From NCBI GenBank assembly GCA_009692665.1, contig SHYT01000003.1, positions 1-64,000 of the forward strand: 64,000 nt of DNA. The letters run 5' to 3'. The position numbers and the translations under genes are program-made. A model generated the notes under the pieces. The model made no database searches, was not told the origin of the DNA, and saw nothing but the letters and a program-made list of their open reading frames with translations. This stretch comes from Dehalococcoidia bacterium (lineage in GTDB: Bacteria > Chloroflexota > Dehalococcoidia > Lucifugimonadales > SHYT01). This document shows positions 28,128-38,330 of the stretch, piece after piece. Within the stretch, counting starts at the first letter, position 1. The number at the start of each line of letters is the position of its first letter.

Positions 28128-28805
28128 ATGGGCGAACACGCAGACAAACTGAACGCGATCGCTGAGGAGGCGCGTGGAGCGCTGGCCGAAAAATTCGCGG
28201 CGCGTGAGCAGGGGCTGAGACTGTCGCGCAGCGCCATCCAGTTCTCCGCCACGTCCATTCGCGCCACGCATCGCGGTGAGTTTGCTGAGGCACAGAAGCT
28301 TGTTGACTCAGCGCGGCAGGAGGTGCATCAAGCGCAGCAGCACCTGGCGGCGCATCCAGATATCTATTACGCGGGTTTCCTGGAGGACGCGGAGAAAGAG
28401 TACGCGGAAGCGCACATCACGCTGGCGCTGGTGAGCGGACGCATGCTTCGTGGCCCTAAGCAGCTTGGCGTTGGCTACGCACCCTACCTAAACGGCCTGG
28501 GTGAGGCGGTTGGCGAGCTGCGGCGGTACGTGCTGGACGCGCTCCGCTCCGGTGACACCTCGCGCTGTGAGGCGCTGTTAGAGATCATGGACGAAGTGTA
28601 CACTATCCTGGTCACTATGGACTTCCCGGATGCGCTCACGCGTGGCTTGCGCCGTACCACAGACATGGTGCGCGGTGTCCTGGAGCGCACACGCGGCGAC
28701 CTGACGGTGGCGCTGCAACAACAACGGCTGGAAGAGCGCCTGAAGGTGTTTGGAATGAAAGACGAAGCGCGAGGGAAGAAGGCGTCTCGCAGGAACGGCA
28801 CATGA
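28128..28805 (+). CDS. Translin family-like protein
   Basis: Helical LRLSRSAIQFSATSIRATHRGEFAEAQKLVDSARQEVHQAQQHLAAHPDIYYAGFLEDAEKEYAEAHITLALVSGRM...YLNGLGEAVGELRRYVLDALRSGD. Confidence 0.72.
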   Translation: MGEHADKLNAIAEEARGALAEKFAAREQGLRLSRSAIQFSATSIRATHRGEFAEAQKLVDSARQEVHQAQQHLAAHPDIYYAGFLEDAEKEYAEAHITLALVSGRMLRGPKQLGVGYAPYLNGLGEAVGELRRYVLDALRSGDTSRCEALLEIMDEVYTILVTMDFPDALTRGLRRTTDMVRGVLERTRGDLTVALQQQRLEERLKVFGMKDEARGKKASRRNGT

Positions 28806-29395
28806 CGACGAAATCGGATCGAAGAGCAGCGAGCATTCCGTCAGCGCCCGTGAAGCCGGGCAAAGTCGCCGCCATGTTTCTGTGTGTCAAGCGCGCCGCG
28901 CCACTGAGGCAGATACAGCAGGCCCGCGCGCTCCTAGGCTACGGGCTAGAAGGCGACGTGCACACGAAGCGCCGCCTTGATGCGCCAAACCAGGTGCTTG
29001 TCATTGATACTGCAAGTCTTGCGGCCCAAGGACTCAAGCCAGGAGACTTACGGGAGCAAATCACCGTGGACTTCCCGCCGCTGCATGGGCTGCCGGCTGG
29101 GAGCCTACTGAGGATTGGCAACGCGGTGCTGCAGATATCGGGCCATTGTGTGCCGTGTACGCACATCGGCGATCTGCTCCAGATGCCGGACAGTGCGGCG
29201 TTCAAGAAATCGCTGGAGAAGCGACGTGGCATGCTCTGCGCCATCGTCAGCGTGGACGGCGACGGGCTGGTCCGGGTCAGTGACAAAGTGGAGCTTCTCC
29301 ATAGGGAAACCGAGAAGGCTGTTATCAGCACCCAACTTCCTCAGCTCTGTCAAAATGCAGGCACAGTAACAGTTCGTGAAGGGTGTACATCTTGA
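28802..29395 (+). CDS. MOSC domain-containing protein
   Basis: GYGLEGDVHTKRRLDAPNQVLVIDTASL...LREQITVDFPPLHGLPAGSLLRIGNAVLQISGHCVPC. Confidence 0.85.
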   Translation: MTTKSDRRAASIPSAPVKPGKVAAMFLCVKRAAPLRQIQQARALLGYGLEGDVHTKRRLDAPNQVLVIDTASLAAQGLKPGDLREQITVDFPPLHGLPAGSLLRIGNAVLQISGHCVPCTHIGDLLQMPDSAAFKKSLEKRRGMLCAIVSVDGDGLVRVSDKVELLHRETEKAVISTQLPQLCQNAGTVTVREGCTS

Positions 29396-30627
29396 GTCGC
29401 AACTGGCTGATCATCTTTCTGGTCGCCGCTATGGGACTGCCAGCGCTCGGTATCCGTATCCTCAACCTGATGGGAGCGGGCGTCCACATGTCCCCCGCCG
29501 TGGCGGTCATGGTCTTTGGCGGTGGCATCATCGCCGCGGCCTTCGTCATCTCCTGGGCTGCCGAGGCCGCACAGATGGACATCAGCGCAACACTCGCCCT
29601 CGCCTTTTTAGCCCTTATCGCGGTACTGCCTGAGTACTCCGTTGACGCGCTACTTGCGTGGAAAGCCGGGCAAGACCCCGCTGGGGACTATGTCCACTTC
29701 GCCACCGCCAACATGACCGGCGCCAACCGGCTCCTGGTCGGGCTTGGCTGGCCGCTGGTGATGATCCTCTTTTGGTTCAAGCGCCGCCGCGCACTTTTCC
29801 TCGAGCATGGCATCTCTCTAGAGCTTGTCTTCCTCTCGCTGGCAAGCCTATACGCGCTGACCATCCCCTTCAAATCGGCAATCTCCGTCTACGACGGCGT
29901 GCTCCTGGTCACGTTTTTTGTAGCCTACATGTGGATTTCAGGCAAGCAGGCTCATTCGGAGCCTGAGCTAATGGGCCCCGCAGCAGCCGTCGGCAACCTG
30001 AAAAAGCGCATGCGGCGGACCACCGTCACGGTCATGTTCATCTATTGCGCCACCGTCATCATTGCCTCCGCGGAACCCTTTGTGGAAGGCCTTTTGGAGC
30101 TGGGTAAGTCAGTGGGAGTGGACGAATTCTTCCTCATCCAGTGGGTGGCGCCGCTTGCCTCAGAGACGCCTGAAATTCTTGTAGCGGTCATCTTTACCCT
30201 GCGCGGCCACGCCGGAGCGTCAATGACTACACTGATCTCCGCAATGGTCAACCAGTGGACGTTACTTGTGGCCACGCTGCCGTTTGTATTCAGCATCTCT
30301 GCGGGGCAATGGACGCTGGCTGGCATCCCCATGGATCCGCGCCAGCAGGAAGAAGTCTGGCTCACCGCCGCACAGTCGGTGTTTGCGATTGTGCTATTGC
30401 TCAAGCTGCGGATAGGCGGACTTGCGGGCATCACACTGCTAGTGCTGTGGGGCTCCCAGTTGCTGTTTACAGAGACCTCAGCGCGGTACGTATACATAGC
30501 GATTTATCTGATCGGAGCCGTCGGGCTGCTCCTTGTCGATAGGGAGCGGCTGAAAGCGGCCATCAAACTTGTACCCGATATTCTCAACATCCTCAGGCGA
30601 CCCGTTGCTGAGACAACGCACAAGTAA
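29383..30627 (+). CDS. Sodium/calcium exchanger (CaCA) family membrane protein
   Basis: AEAAQMDISATLALAFLALIAVLPEYSVDALLAWKAG...VAPLASETPEILVAVIFTLRG; two alpha-repeat motifs. Confidence 0.85.
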   Translation: MYILSRNWLIIFLVAAMGLPALGIRILNLMGAGVHMSPAVAVMVFGGGIIAAAFVISWAAEAAQMDISATLALAFLALIAVLPEYSVDALLAWKAGQDPAGDYVHFATANMTGANRLLVGLGWPLVMILFWFKRRRALFLEHGISLELVFLSLASLYALTIPFKSAISVYDGVLLVTFFVAYMWISGKQAHSEPELMGPAAAVGNLKKRMRRTTVTVMFIYCATVIIASAEPFVEGLLELGKSVGVDEFFLIQWVAPLASETPEILVAVIFTLRGHAGASMTTLISAMVNQWTLLVATLPFVFSISAGQWTLAGIPMDPRQQEEVWLTAAQSVFAIVLLLKLRIGGLAGITLLVLWGSQLLFTETSARYVYIAIYLIGAVGLLLVDRERLKAAIKLVPDILNILRRPVAETTHK

Positions 30628-30684
30628 CACCTAGCGCTCTGCGAGAACAAGAACCATAGTCGTTCTCGGCTCTATAAAAACGAC

Positions 30685-30721
30685 AAAATGGGCGGCCTCC
30701 GCGCGGGAGGCCGCCCATTTT
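30685..30721. terminator. Bidirectional rho-independent terminator between convergent genes
   Basis: AAAATGGGCGGCCTCC / GGAGGCCGCCCATTTT perfect 16-bp stem, A/T flanked. Confidence 0.88.
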
Positions 30722-30749
30722 GCAATTCAGAGACTGTGTTGAGGACCAG

Positions 30750-31484
30750 CTATTTTTGAGCTTTCTTGAACCGCTGCACCAACGCCCAAGCCGCAGGCAG
30801 CGTCAGCGACGCTAAGAACAGCTTCGTTAAGTCACCCACAATGAAGGGATATAGACCGCCCCAAAGCGCCTGATTCCACAAGCCCACCACAGGCTCGCCC
30901 TTGAAGTTCAACATGTACGCGCCCAGCGGCTTGCCTGCAATCATCAGCGGCTTCGCAATCAGATACGCCAGCCACAAGATGCCCGGAATGTACAGCGCGA
31001 TGTTGCCCAGCAGCATCGCCACGTATACCCACGGCTTGCGGTCCCACTGCTTCTTCTCGCAGAGATAGCCCACAACCGCCGCCGCCAGGATAAAGCCCAC
31101 AATGTACCCCCCGCTGGAAAGGTTCCACACAAAGTTGTGCGTGCCCGCCAAGGGAAGGATGAAGTGAACGTCCCATGCGCCCTGGGTGACGCCGTTGCCA
31201 GGCGCATAGAATGGCAGGAAGAAGCCGGCAACCATGTAAATGCTGAGTGCTCCCGCACCACGCTTCCATCCCAGCGCGCCACCAGTAACCAGCGTGCCGA
31301 ACGTCTGGCCGGTAATGGGCACCGTCGTCCAGGGCAGGCGAACGGCGATCTGGGCGCACACAGCCACAAACAACGCAAAACCAACCATGAGCGCTACGTC
31401 TCGCGCTACGGACATGGCGCGGCTGTCCGTCTTCAGCCGGGGGAATACGGCGTCGGCTAAGGTCAGAGCCCCTGTAGTTTGCAA
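30750..31484 (-). CDS. bioY: Biotin transporter BioY
   Basis: LPWTTVPITGQTFGTLVTGGALGWKRGAGALSIYMVAGFFLPFYAPG...GGYIVGFILAAAVVGYLCEK. Confidence 0.9.
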   Translation of the reverse strand: MQTTGALTLADAVFPRLKTDSRAMSVARDVALMVGFALFVAVCAQIAVRLPWTTVPITGQTFGTLVTGGALGWKRGAGALSIYMVAGFFLPFYAPGNGVTQGAWDVHFILPLAGTHNFVWNLSSGGYIVGFILAAAVVGYLCEKKQWDRKPWVYVAMLLGNIALYIPGILWLAYLIAKPLMIAGKPLGAYMLNFKGEPVVGLWNQALWGGLYPFIVGDLTKLFLASLTLPAAWALVQRFKKAQK

Positions 31485-31505
31485 AGCGACCTCCTCAGTA
31501 ATGTG

Positions 31506-31540
31506 GTAGTTAACGAGCCGTATAAGGCACGGTTACCTAC
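31506..31540. promoter_or_regulatory. Imperfect inverted repeat upstream of bioY (candidate operator)
   Basis: GTAGTTAACGAGCC-gtataa-GGCACGGTTACCTAC. Confidence 0.35.
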
Positions 31541-31593
31541 TATACCGATGGCCTATTAACGTGTCAAGGAAGCCATAAACGGCCTCTTGTTAT

Positions 31594-32030
31594 GACGCGT
31601 AGCAGGAGAAGCCGCTTCACAGGCGGCAAGCAAAGGGGTGACTATCGGCATCCTCCCCGACAACAATCCCGCCGATGCCAACCCCCACATCCTCATCCCC
31701 ATCTGCACCGGCATGGGCTACGCTCGCAACATAATCGTCGTCAAGTCCGGCCGCGCCGTCATCGCCATCGAGGGCGCTTATGGCACGCTCTCAGGAATCG
31801 CCCACGCCCTCGGCGACGGTATCCCCGTAATTGGTCTGGACACCTGGGAGTTTAAAGGCAAAGGCCGCATAAACATCAAGCTTCTGCCCGCCGCAGACCC
31901 TGCCGACGCCGTCGCCAAAGCTCTTGCCTTGGCGCGCACCGGCCGCCAGAAGCGTCTCGCCCCCTTTCCTACCACCACCCCTCCCAAACAGAAAGCCCCC
32001 ATCCGCACCAAACCTACCAAGAAAGCCTGA
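31594..32030 (+). pseudogene. N-terminally truncated TIGR00725/LOG-like (Rossmann) protein
   Basis: From stop at 31593: VAGEAASQAASKGVTIGILPDNNPADANPHILIPICTGMGYARNIIVVKSGRAVIAIEGAYGTLSGIAHAL; N-terminal Rossmann strand absent. Confidence 0.55.
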
Positions 32031-32098
32031 CAACCCCTCCCGTTTCCCTGGCACCCTTCTTCGGGTACTATCATGGTTCAGCGGCCACCTCTTTCTAG

Positions 32099-33469
<1,371 letters not shown>

Positions 33470-33528
33470 AGTAACATTGGTTTGCTTCAGTCTGGCTCCG
33501 TTACTACGCTGTTTGAGGGGATGAGTCC

Positions 33529-34542
33529 ATGACCGTCCGCGTTGGAATTAACGGCTTTGGCCGCACCGGCAGAACCATCCTTCGATCCCTTCTCCAATAC
33601 CACGCTAATGATCTCGAAGTCGCCGCCATCAATAGCCCTGGCGACCTCAAGGTCAGCGCCCACCTCTTCAAGCATGACAGCAACTACGGCGTTTTCCCCG
33701 GCAACATCGAAGTAAAGAGCAATAACATCGTCATCAACGGCAAGACCATGGTCGGCTTCCGCGAAAAGGATCCCGCCAAAGTACCCTGGGAAGAAGTCGG
33801 CATTCAAATGGTCATTGAGTGCAGCGGCGAGTTCACGGATGGCCCCATGGCCCGCAAGCACATCCGCGGCTCCGTTAAGAAAGTCATCATCTCCGCCGCC
33901 GGCAAAGACGTCGACTTCACGACCATGATGGGCGTCAATGAGCAGGACTATGACCACGCCAAGCACCACGTCATCTCCAACGCGTCCTGCACCACCAACT
34001 GCGTCGCCCTCATGGCCCGCGTCCTGAACGATTCGTTCGGCATCCAGAACGCGCTCATGACCACCGTCCACGCCTACACCAACGACCAGCGCCTCCTGGA
34101 CGGCTCCCACAGCGACCTCCGGCGCGCCCGCAACGCCGCTACCAACATCGTCCCCACCACCACCGGCGCCGCCCGCGCCGTCGGCGAGGTGCTCCCCGCC
34201 CTCAAGGGCAAGATGAACGGCCTGGCCCTGCGCGTGCCCGTCCCCGTCGGCTCCCTCACGGACCTGGTCGCCGTTCTCAACCGCAAAGTCACCAAAGAAG
34301 AAGTGAACGACGCATTCCGCGCCGCCTCCACCTCCCACATGAAGGGCCTGCTGGAAGTCACTGACGAAGAGCTGGTCAGCTCCGACTTTGTCGGCAACCC
34401 CCACTCGTGCATCCTGGACGCTCCCTCCACCATGGTCGTCGGCGGCACTCTCATTAAGACCCTCGGCTGGTACGACAATGAATGGGGCTACTCTTGTCGC
34501 ACAGTAGACATGGCGGCGTTCGTGGCGAGTAAGGGTCTCTAA
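33529..34542 (+). CDS. gap: Type I glyceraldehyde-3-phosphate dehydrogenase
   Basis: VGINGFGRTGRTILRSLL...VISNASCTTNCVALMARVL...VPVPVGSLTDL...WYDNEWGYSCRTVD. Confidence 0.97.
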   Translation: MTVRVGINGFGRTGRTILRSLLQYHANDLEVAAINSPGDLKVSAHLFKHDSNYGVFPGNIEVKSNNIVINGKTMVGFREKDPAKVPWEEVGIQMVIECSGEFTDGPMARKHIRGSVKKVIISAAGKDVDFTTMMGVNEQDYDHAKHHVISNASCTTNCVALMARVLNDSFGIQNALMTTVHAYTNDQRLLDGSHSDLRRARNAATNIVPTTTGAARAVGEVLPALKGKMNGLALRVPVPVGSLTDLVAVLNRKVTKEEVNDAFRAASTSHMKGLLEVTDEELVSSDFVGNPHSCILDAPSTMVVGGTLIKTLGWYDNEWGYSCRTVDMAAFVASKGL

Positions 34543-34559
34543 GACCGCTGGTTCAAACG

Positions 34560-34586
34560 GCCCCGGCTAATGGCCGGGGCGGTTTG
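34560..34586 (+). terminator. Rho-independent terminator after gap
   Basis: GCCCCGGC-TAATG-GCCGGGGC followed by GGTTT. Confidence 0.7.
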
Positions 34587-34642
34587 CATGTACCGCATCA
34601 CGTTTCTGCCCTGCTGTAATAGCTGGGGACTGGGCACTAGAT

Positions 34643-35959
34643 TTAAGGCCGGAAGAGCTTTCTAGCTGCCGCCTTCAGCTCGTCACGAAATGCAGGGTGC
34701 GCGACTTCAATTAAAGCTTCGGCGCGTTGGCGATGCGACTTGCCAAGCAGTTTTGCAACACCCCATTCAGTGACGACGTGGTCTGCCCAGGAGCGCGGGA
34801 TGGTCACGTACTCGCCTTCAGGCAGCTTAGGCACGATGCGTGAGATGTGGCCATCTGCTGCCGTGGAAGGGAGCAGGTGGATAGAACGGCCCCCCTTGGA
34901 AAACATAGAGCCGAACACGAATTCCTGCTGTCCGCCCATGCCGTTGAATATTACGTTCCCTATGGTCTCTGCCGCGATTTGCCCGGTTAGGTCAATGGAG
35001 ATGGCGCTGTTCATAGCAACCATATTCTCGTGGGCAGCAATGGTGAGCACATTATTCACATAGGTGACGTCCCGGACCTCAAATGCTGTATTGTCCGTTG
35101 CGAACTTTAAATCCTCTGCATCGTAGTTTCGGAGATAGGTGGTTATTGCTACTCCAGGGTCAATGGTCTTTCTCGCACTGTTTATCTGTCCTGCTTTAAT
35201 GCGCTTGGTTACTAGCCCTGGAGTAATTTCGGAATGCCACCCGAGATCGCTTTTCCCTTTCAGGAGAACATCAAGGGGCATGCTCAAGGCGGCCCTGCCC
35301 GTCCCTAGCTGCAGCGTGTCCCCGTCATGGAGCAGTCCGTTGATGGAGGCTGCGATCTTGGTGCTAATATCGTCCGGGGCTGGTACCGGCGTTGAGACGA
35401 AAGGTGCATTGTTCTCGATAAACCAGTCGATCTTGGAAACGTGGAGACGGCCTCCGCCGCGGGTTTTGATCACATGGGGCTGGACTTCAGCGATGATGAC
35501 CTTGGCGCAGCGGGCGATGACCGGCTTGTACCAGACGCTGGTGCCGAAGTAGCAGTAGCCATCAGCGTCAGGGGGAGAAACAATGAACGCCGCAACGTCG
35601 ATGGACGGTGCTTCACTGCTCCGTTCCTCATAGATTTTGGAATGGGCCGAAAAGAGCGTTGGGTAGTAATCCGTAATCCGGTCCTCTTGCACCGCACGCC
35701 CAGCCGGGCCGACGAAGTTTTCTAAACCCACCGTAATGTGCCCATCCTGCCCAGAGCGGAAGAATTCCCACTCTTTTCGTGGCACAGCCATAAGCAGGTG
35801 AACGTTTCGCAGATGAGGCGTGTGCTTGGCCAGTGCTTCGCAGAATGCGAGCGGCTCGTCTGTTAGTGGGATCACTATCCTTTGGTTGGGCTTAAGGAGG
35901 CTGACAGCCTGGTCCGCTGCAATAACTTTTCGTTTGTATTCATCAAGCCAAGAGGCCAT
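34643..35959 (-). CDS. Acetyl-CoA hydrolase/transferase family (4-hydroxybutyrate CoA-transferase-like)
   Basis: IAASINGLLHDGDTLQLGTGRAALSMPLDVLLKGKSDLGWHSEITPGLV...IGNVIFNGMGGQQEFVFGSMFSKGGRSIHLLPSTA. Confidence 0.9.
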   Translation of the reverse strand: MASWLDEYKRKVIAADQAVSLLKPNQRIVIPLTDEPLAFCEALAKHTPHLRNVHLLMAVPRKEWEFFRSGQDGHITVGLENFVGPAGRAVQEDRITDYYPTLFSAHSKIYEERSSEAPSIDVAAFIVSPPDADGYCYFGTSVWYKPVIARCAKVIIAEVQPHVIKTRGGGRLHVSKIDWFIENNAPFVSTPVPAPDDISTKIAASINGLLHDGDTLQLGTGRAALSMPLDVLLKGKSDLGWHSEITPGLVTKRIKAGQINSARKTIDPGVAITTYLRNYDAEDLKFATDNTAFEVRDVTYVNNVLTIAAHENMVAMNSAISIDLTGQIAAETIGNVIFNGMGGQQEFVFGSMFSKGGRSIHLLPSTAADGHISRIVPKLPEGEYVTIPRSWADHVVTEWGVAKLLGKSHRQRAEALIEVAHPAFRDELKAAARKLFRP

Positions 35960-36039
35960 GACTCCGCCTCGTCAGCATATCGTATGGCACGCTCGCGAGT
36001 CTGGTTAAGGCCCAGTGGGTGCCGAGCAATCGCGGCAAT

Positions 36040-37005
36040 TTAGCTGACTTTCATAACGACCTTGAGAATCCCGTCGCTGTGCTTGTCGTACATGTCATAC
36101 GCTTTGGGGGCATCCTCCAAGCGCACGCGGTGAGTGATCATCCAAGAGGGGTCGAGCCGCTTGTCATGCACCAGCTTCACCGTGGCGGCTATGCCGGTTG
36201 TCTCTTCCCCGCTGCTGCCGCTGACGGTAGGGATAACCGTGGGCTGTTTGCGCATTAGTTTTGAGTAATTGAAGGGTACCACCGGCTCCTGCGGCAAGCC
36301 GAAGAGGACGACCCGGCCGCGGAGCTTTACCAGGTCATACACAAGGCTGAACGCGTCGACTTCGCCCGACGCCTCAATCACAACATCGGCGCCGGCGCCG
36401 CCGGTCAAGCGCTGCACGGCCGCAATGGCGTCTTCTTTGGTTGGATTGACCACAGCGGTGGCGCCATGTTTCATTGAGTATGCCAACCGGTAGTCCAGGG
36501 GATCAATGGCGATGACATCTGTTGCGCCCATGGTTGCCAGCAGCATAGTAAAGAACAGACCAATGGGGCCTTGCCCTACCACGGCTACGCGCTGTCCAAG
36601 GACGGAGCCCATCTGCCGGCACGAGTAGACAATCGTCCCGAGGGGCTGGCACATGAGCATAATACTTGGATCAGCGTCCTTAGGCACGGGAACGACCCGA
36701 CTGCCAGTTGTCACCATATATTCAGCGCCGCCCGCCTGGACACCCGCCGGCAGGGCGATGACCCGCTCGCCGACCTTGATCTTCGATGAAAGGCTCTGCT
36801 CCACGATGCCGATGATCTCGTGGAGGGGCGCCCCCGGGGTTAGGGGGTACGCCTCCTCCGGCGCGACCCGGCGGTATGTGTGCATGTCGCTGCCACATAT
36901 CGAGACGTATTCTGCCCGGACCAGCACGTCACCATCCTTTGGAGACAGCTTCGGCGCGTCCACAAGCTCAATTCGATGGGGGCTCCTCATTTGAATGGCT
37001 TTCAT
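36040..37005 (-). CDS. Zinc-type medium-chain dehydrogenase/reductase
   Basis: VLVRAEYVSICGSDMHTYRRVAPEE...VAVVGQGPIGLFFTMLLATMGATDVIAIDPLDYRLAYSMKHGATAVVNP. Confidence 0.9.
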   Translation of the reverse strand: MKAIQMRSPHRIELVDAPKLSPKDGDVLVRAEYVSICGSDMHTYRRVAPEEAYPLTPGAPLHEIIGIVEQSLSSKIKVGERVIALPAGVQAGGAEYMVTTGSRVVPVPKDADPSIMLMCQPLGTIVYSCRQMGSVLGQRVAVVGQGPIGLFFTMLLATMGATDVIAIDPLDYRLAYSMKHGATAVVNPTKEDAIAAVQRLTGGAGADVVIEASGEVDAFSLVYDLVKLRGRVVLFGLPQEPVVPFNYSKLMRKQPTVIPTVSGSSGEETTGIAATVKLVHDKRLDPSWMITHRVRLEDAPKAYDMYDKHSDGILKVVMKVS

Positions 37006-37163
37006 GCTCTACGACCCCTCTCTGCATCCCTCCTCGGCGCGGGGGGGGACTTGTTCTACTCTCTTGCCATCCGCAGTCCCACGATCCAAGGGCGCGACAC
37101 GGACTGAGAATGATGCGGCCTGTCCTGGGCTGACTGCCTACGATGCAAGAATGCCATTGCACC

Positions 37164-38063
37164 TTAGCGCACGCGGATAAATTTTTGCAGGCGTGCCCCC
37201 TCAAGGACTTCGGCGACGTACATATCGCCGTGCGAGTCGACCCAGATGCCGTGGGGCGCATTGAACTCGCCGGGGACGTCGCTGCGGGTGCCGCCCATGC
37301 GCGCCAGCACCTTGCCGTCCAGCGTGCAGATGGTTACGCGGCTGGCGAGCTCCGCAACGTACATGACGTTGTCCCGGTCGACAAAGATTTTGCAGGGCTG
37401 CGCGAAGCCGCTCCAGCTATCCAGGTGCTTGCCTTCATCAGTGAATACCTGGATGCGCCGGTTCTGCCGATCCGCCACGTACACGCGGCCATCACGCGCT
37501 GCCCATACGCTGTGCACCAGGTTGAACTGGCCCGGACCGGTGCCTGGCTCGCCCCAGGACGCAAGCAGCTTCCCAGTTGGTGAGAACCGGTGCACGCGGG
37601 CGTTGGCGTAGCCATCGGAGACCAACAGGTCGCCGTTGGCCGCAAGGCTCGCATCAGTAGGATCGTGGAATGGGCCGGCGGCGCGCTTCACCGTCCGGCT
37701 GGCATCGGTGTAGCCGGTATCGGATGGCGAATCGGGGGTGCCAATCGTGAAAAGCAGCTTGCCGTCGAGCGTCAGTTTCATTGCCGCGTGTGCCGTGCGG
37801 TCGACGAGGAACAGGCTGTCGTCCTTGCCGATGTGGATGCCGTGCGCGACCTTGAAGCGGCCCTCGCCCCAGTGGGCGAGCAGGTTGCCCTGGCGGTCAA
37901 AGACCATCATCGGGTGGGCGCTGCGATTGAAGACGTAAACGCGGTCTTGGGAATCGACGGCGACGCCGCCAACCTGGCCCCACTGGAAACCTGGCGGCAG
38001 CTTTCCCCAGCCTTCTTGCACTCGGTAACGATAGGCACCGGCGCCGATGACGGGTGTGGCCAT
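37164..38063 (-). CDS. NHL-repeat six-bladed beta-propeller protein
   Basis: Repeated GGVAVDSQDRVYVFNRSAHPMMVFDRQGN / HGIHIGKDDSLFLVDR / PHGIWVDSHGDMYVAE; start adjusted to MATPVIG. Confidence 0.88.
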   Translation of the reverse strand: MATPVIGAGAYRYRVQEGWGKLPPGFQWGQVGGVAVDSQDRVYVFNRSAHPMMVFDRQGNLLAHWGEGRFKVAHGIHIGKDDSLFLVDRTAHAAMKLTLDGKLLFTIGTPDSPSDTGYTDASRTVKRAAGPFHDPTDASLAANGDLLVSDGYANARVHRFSPTGKLLASWGEPGTGPGQFNLVHSVWAARDGRVYVADRQNRRIQVFTDEGKHLDSWSGFAQPCKIFVDRDNVMYVAELASRVTICTLDGKVLARMGGTRSDVPGEFNAPHGIWVDSHGDMYVAEVLEGARLQKFIRVR

Positions 38064-38283
38064 CAATGCTTCTCCAGCGGGATTCCCCATTCGACCGACC
38101 AGATGGCGACCCCATGCCGTCTAGAGAGCCTGCTGTTGGTGCTGACGAGTTCCGCGGTTTTTTGCTTGGTAACATATCTGAATGCGCGTATTGTGTCGTA
38201 ATTGGCCCGCGTAGGCCCAGGTACTGCGGAAGTTGACAGCATGCTCTGGCGGTGTGGGTTGGCGCATGTGAACTCGGCTGTGG

Positions 38284-38322
38284 GAGAGGCTTCTATGCCT
38301 GACACAGGCATAGAAGCCTCTC
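38284..38322 (-). terminator. Perfect 18-bp hairpin downstream of the Mo-hydroxylase gene
   Basis: GAGAGGCTTCTATGCCTG-ACA-CAGGCATAGAAGCCTCTC. Confidence 0.7.
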
Positions 38323-38330
38323 GTCAATCG

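Noticed and set aside
33487-34404. 305-aa minus-strand ORF antisense to gap
   Set aside because: Shadow ORF with Gly/Val/Asp-biased composition over an unambiguous GAPDH gene.
37040-37052. Long G homopolymer (about 9 G) between genes
   Set aside because: Isolated low-complexity run in a spacer; likely unremarkable or a sequencing-sensitive site.
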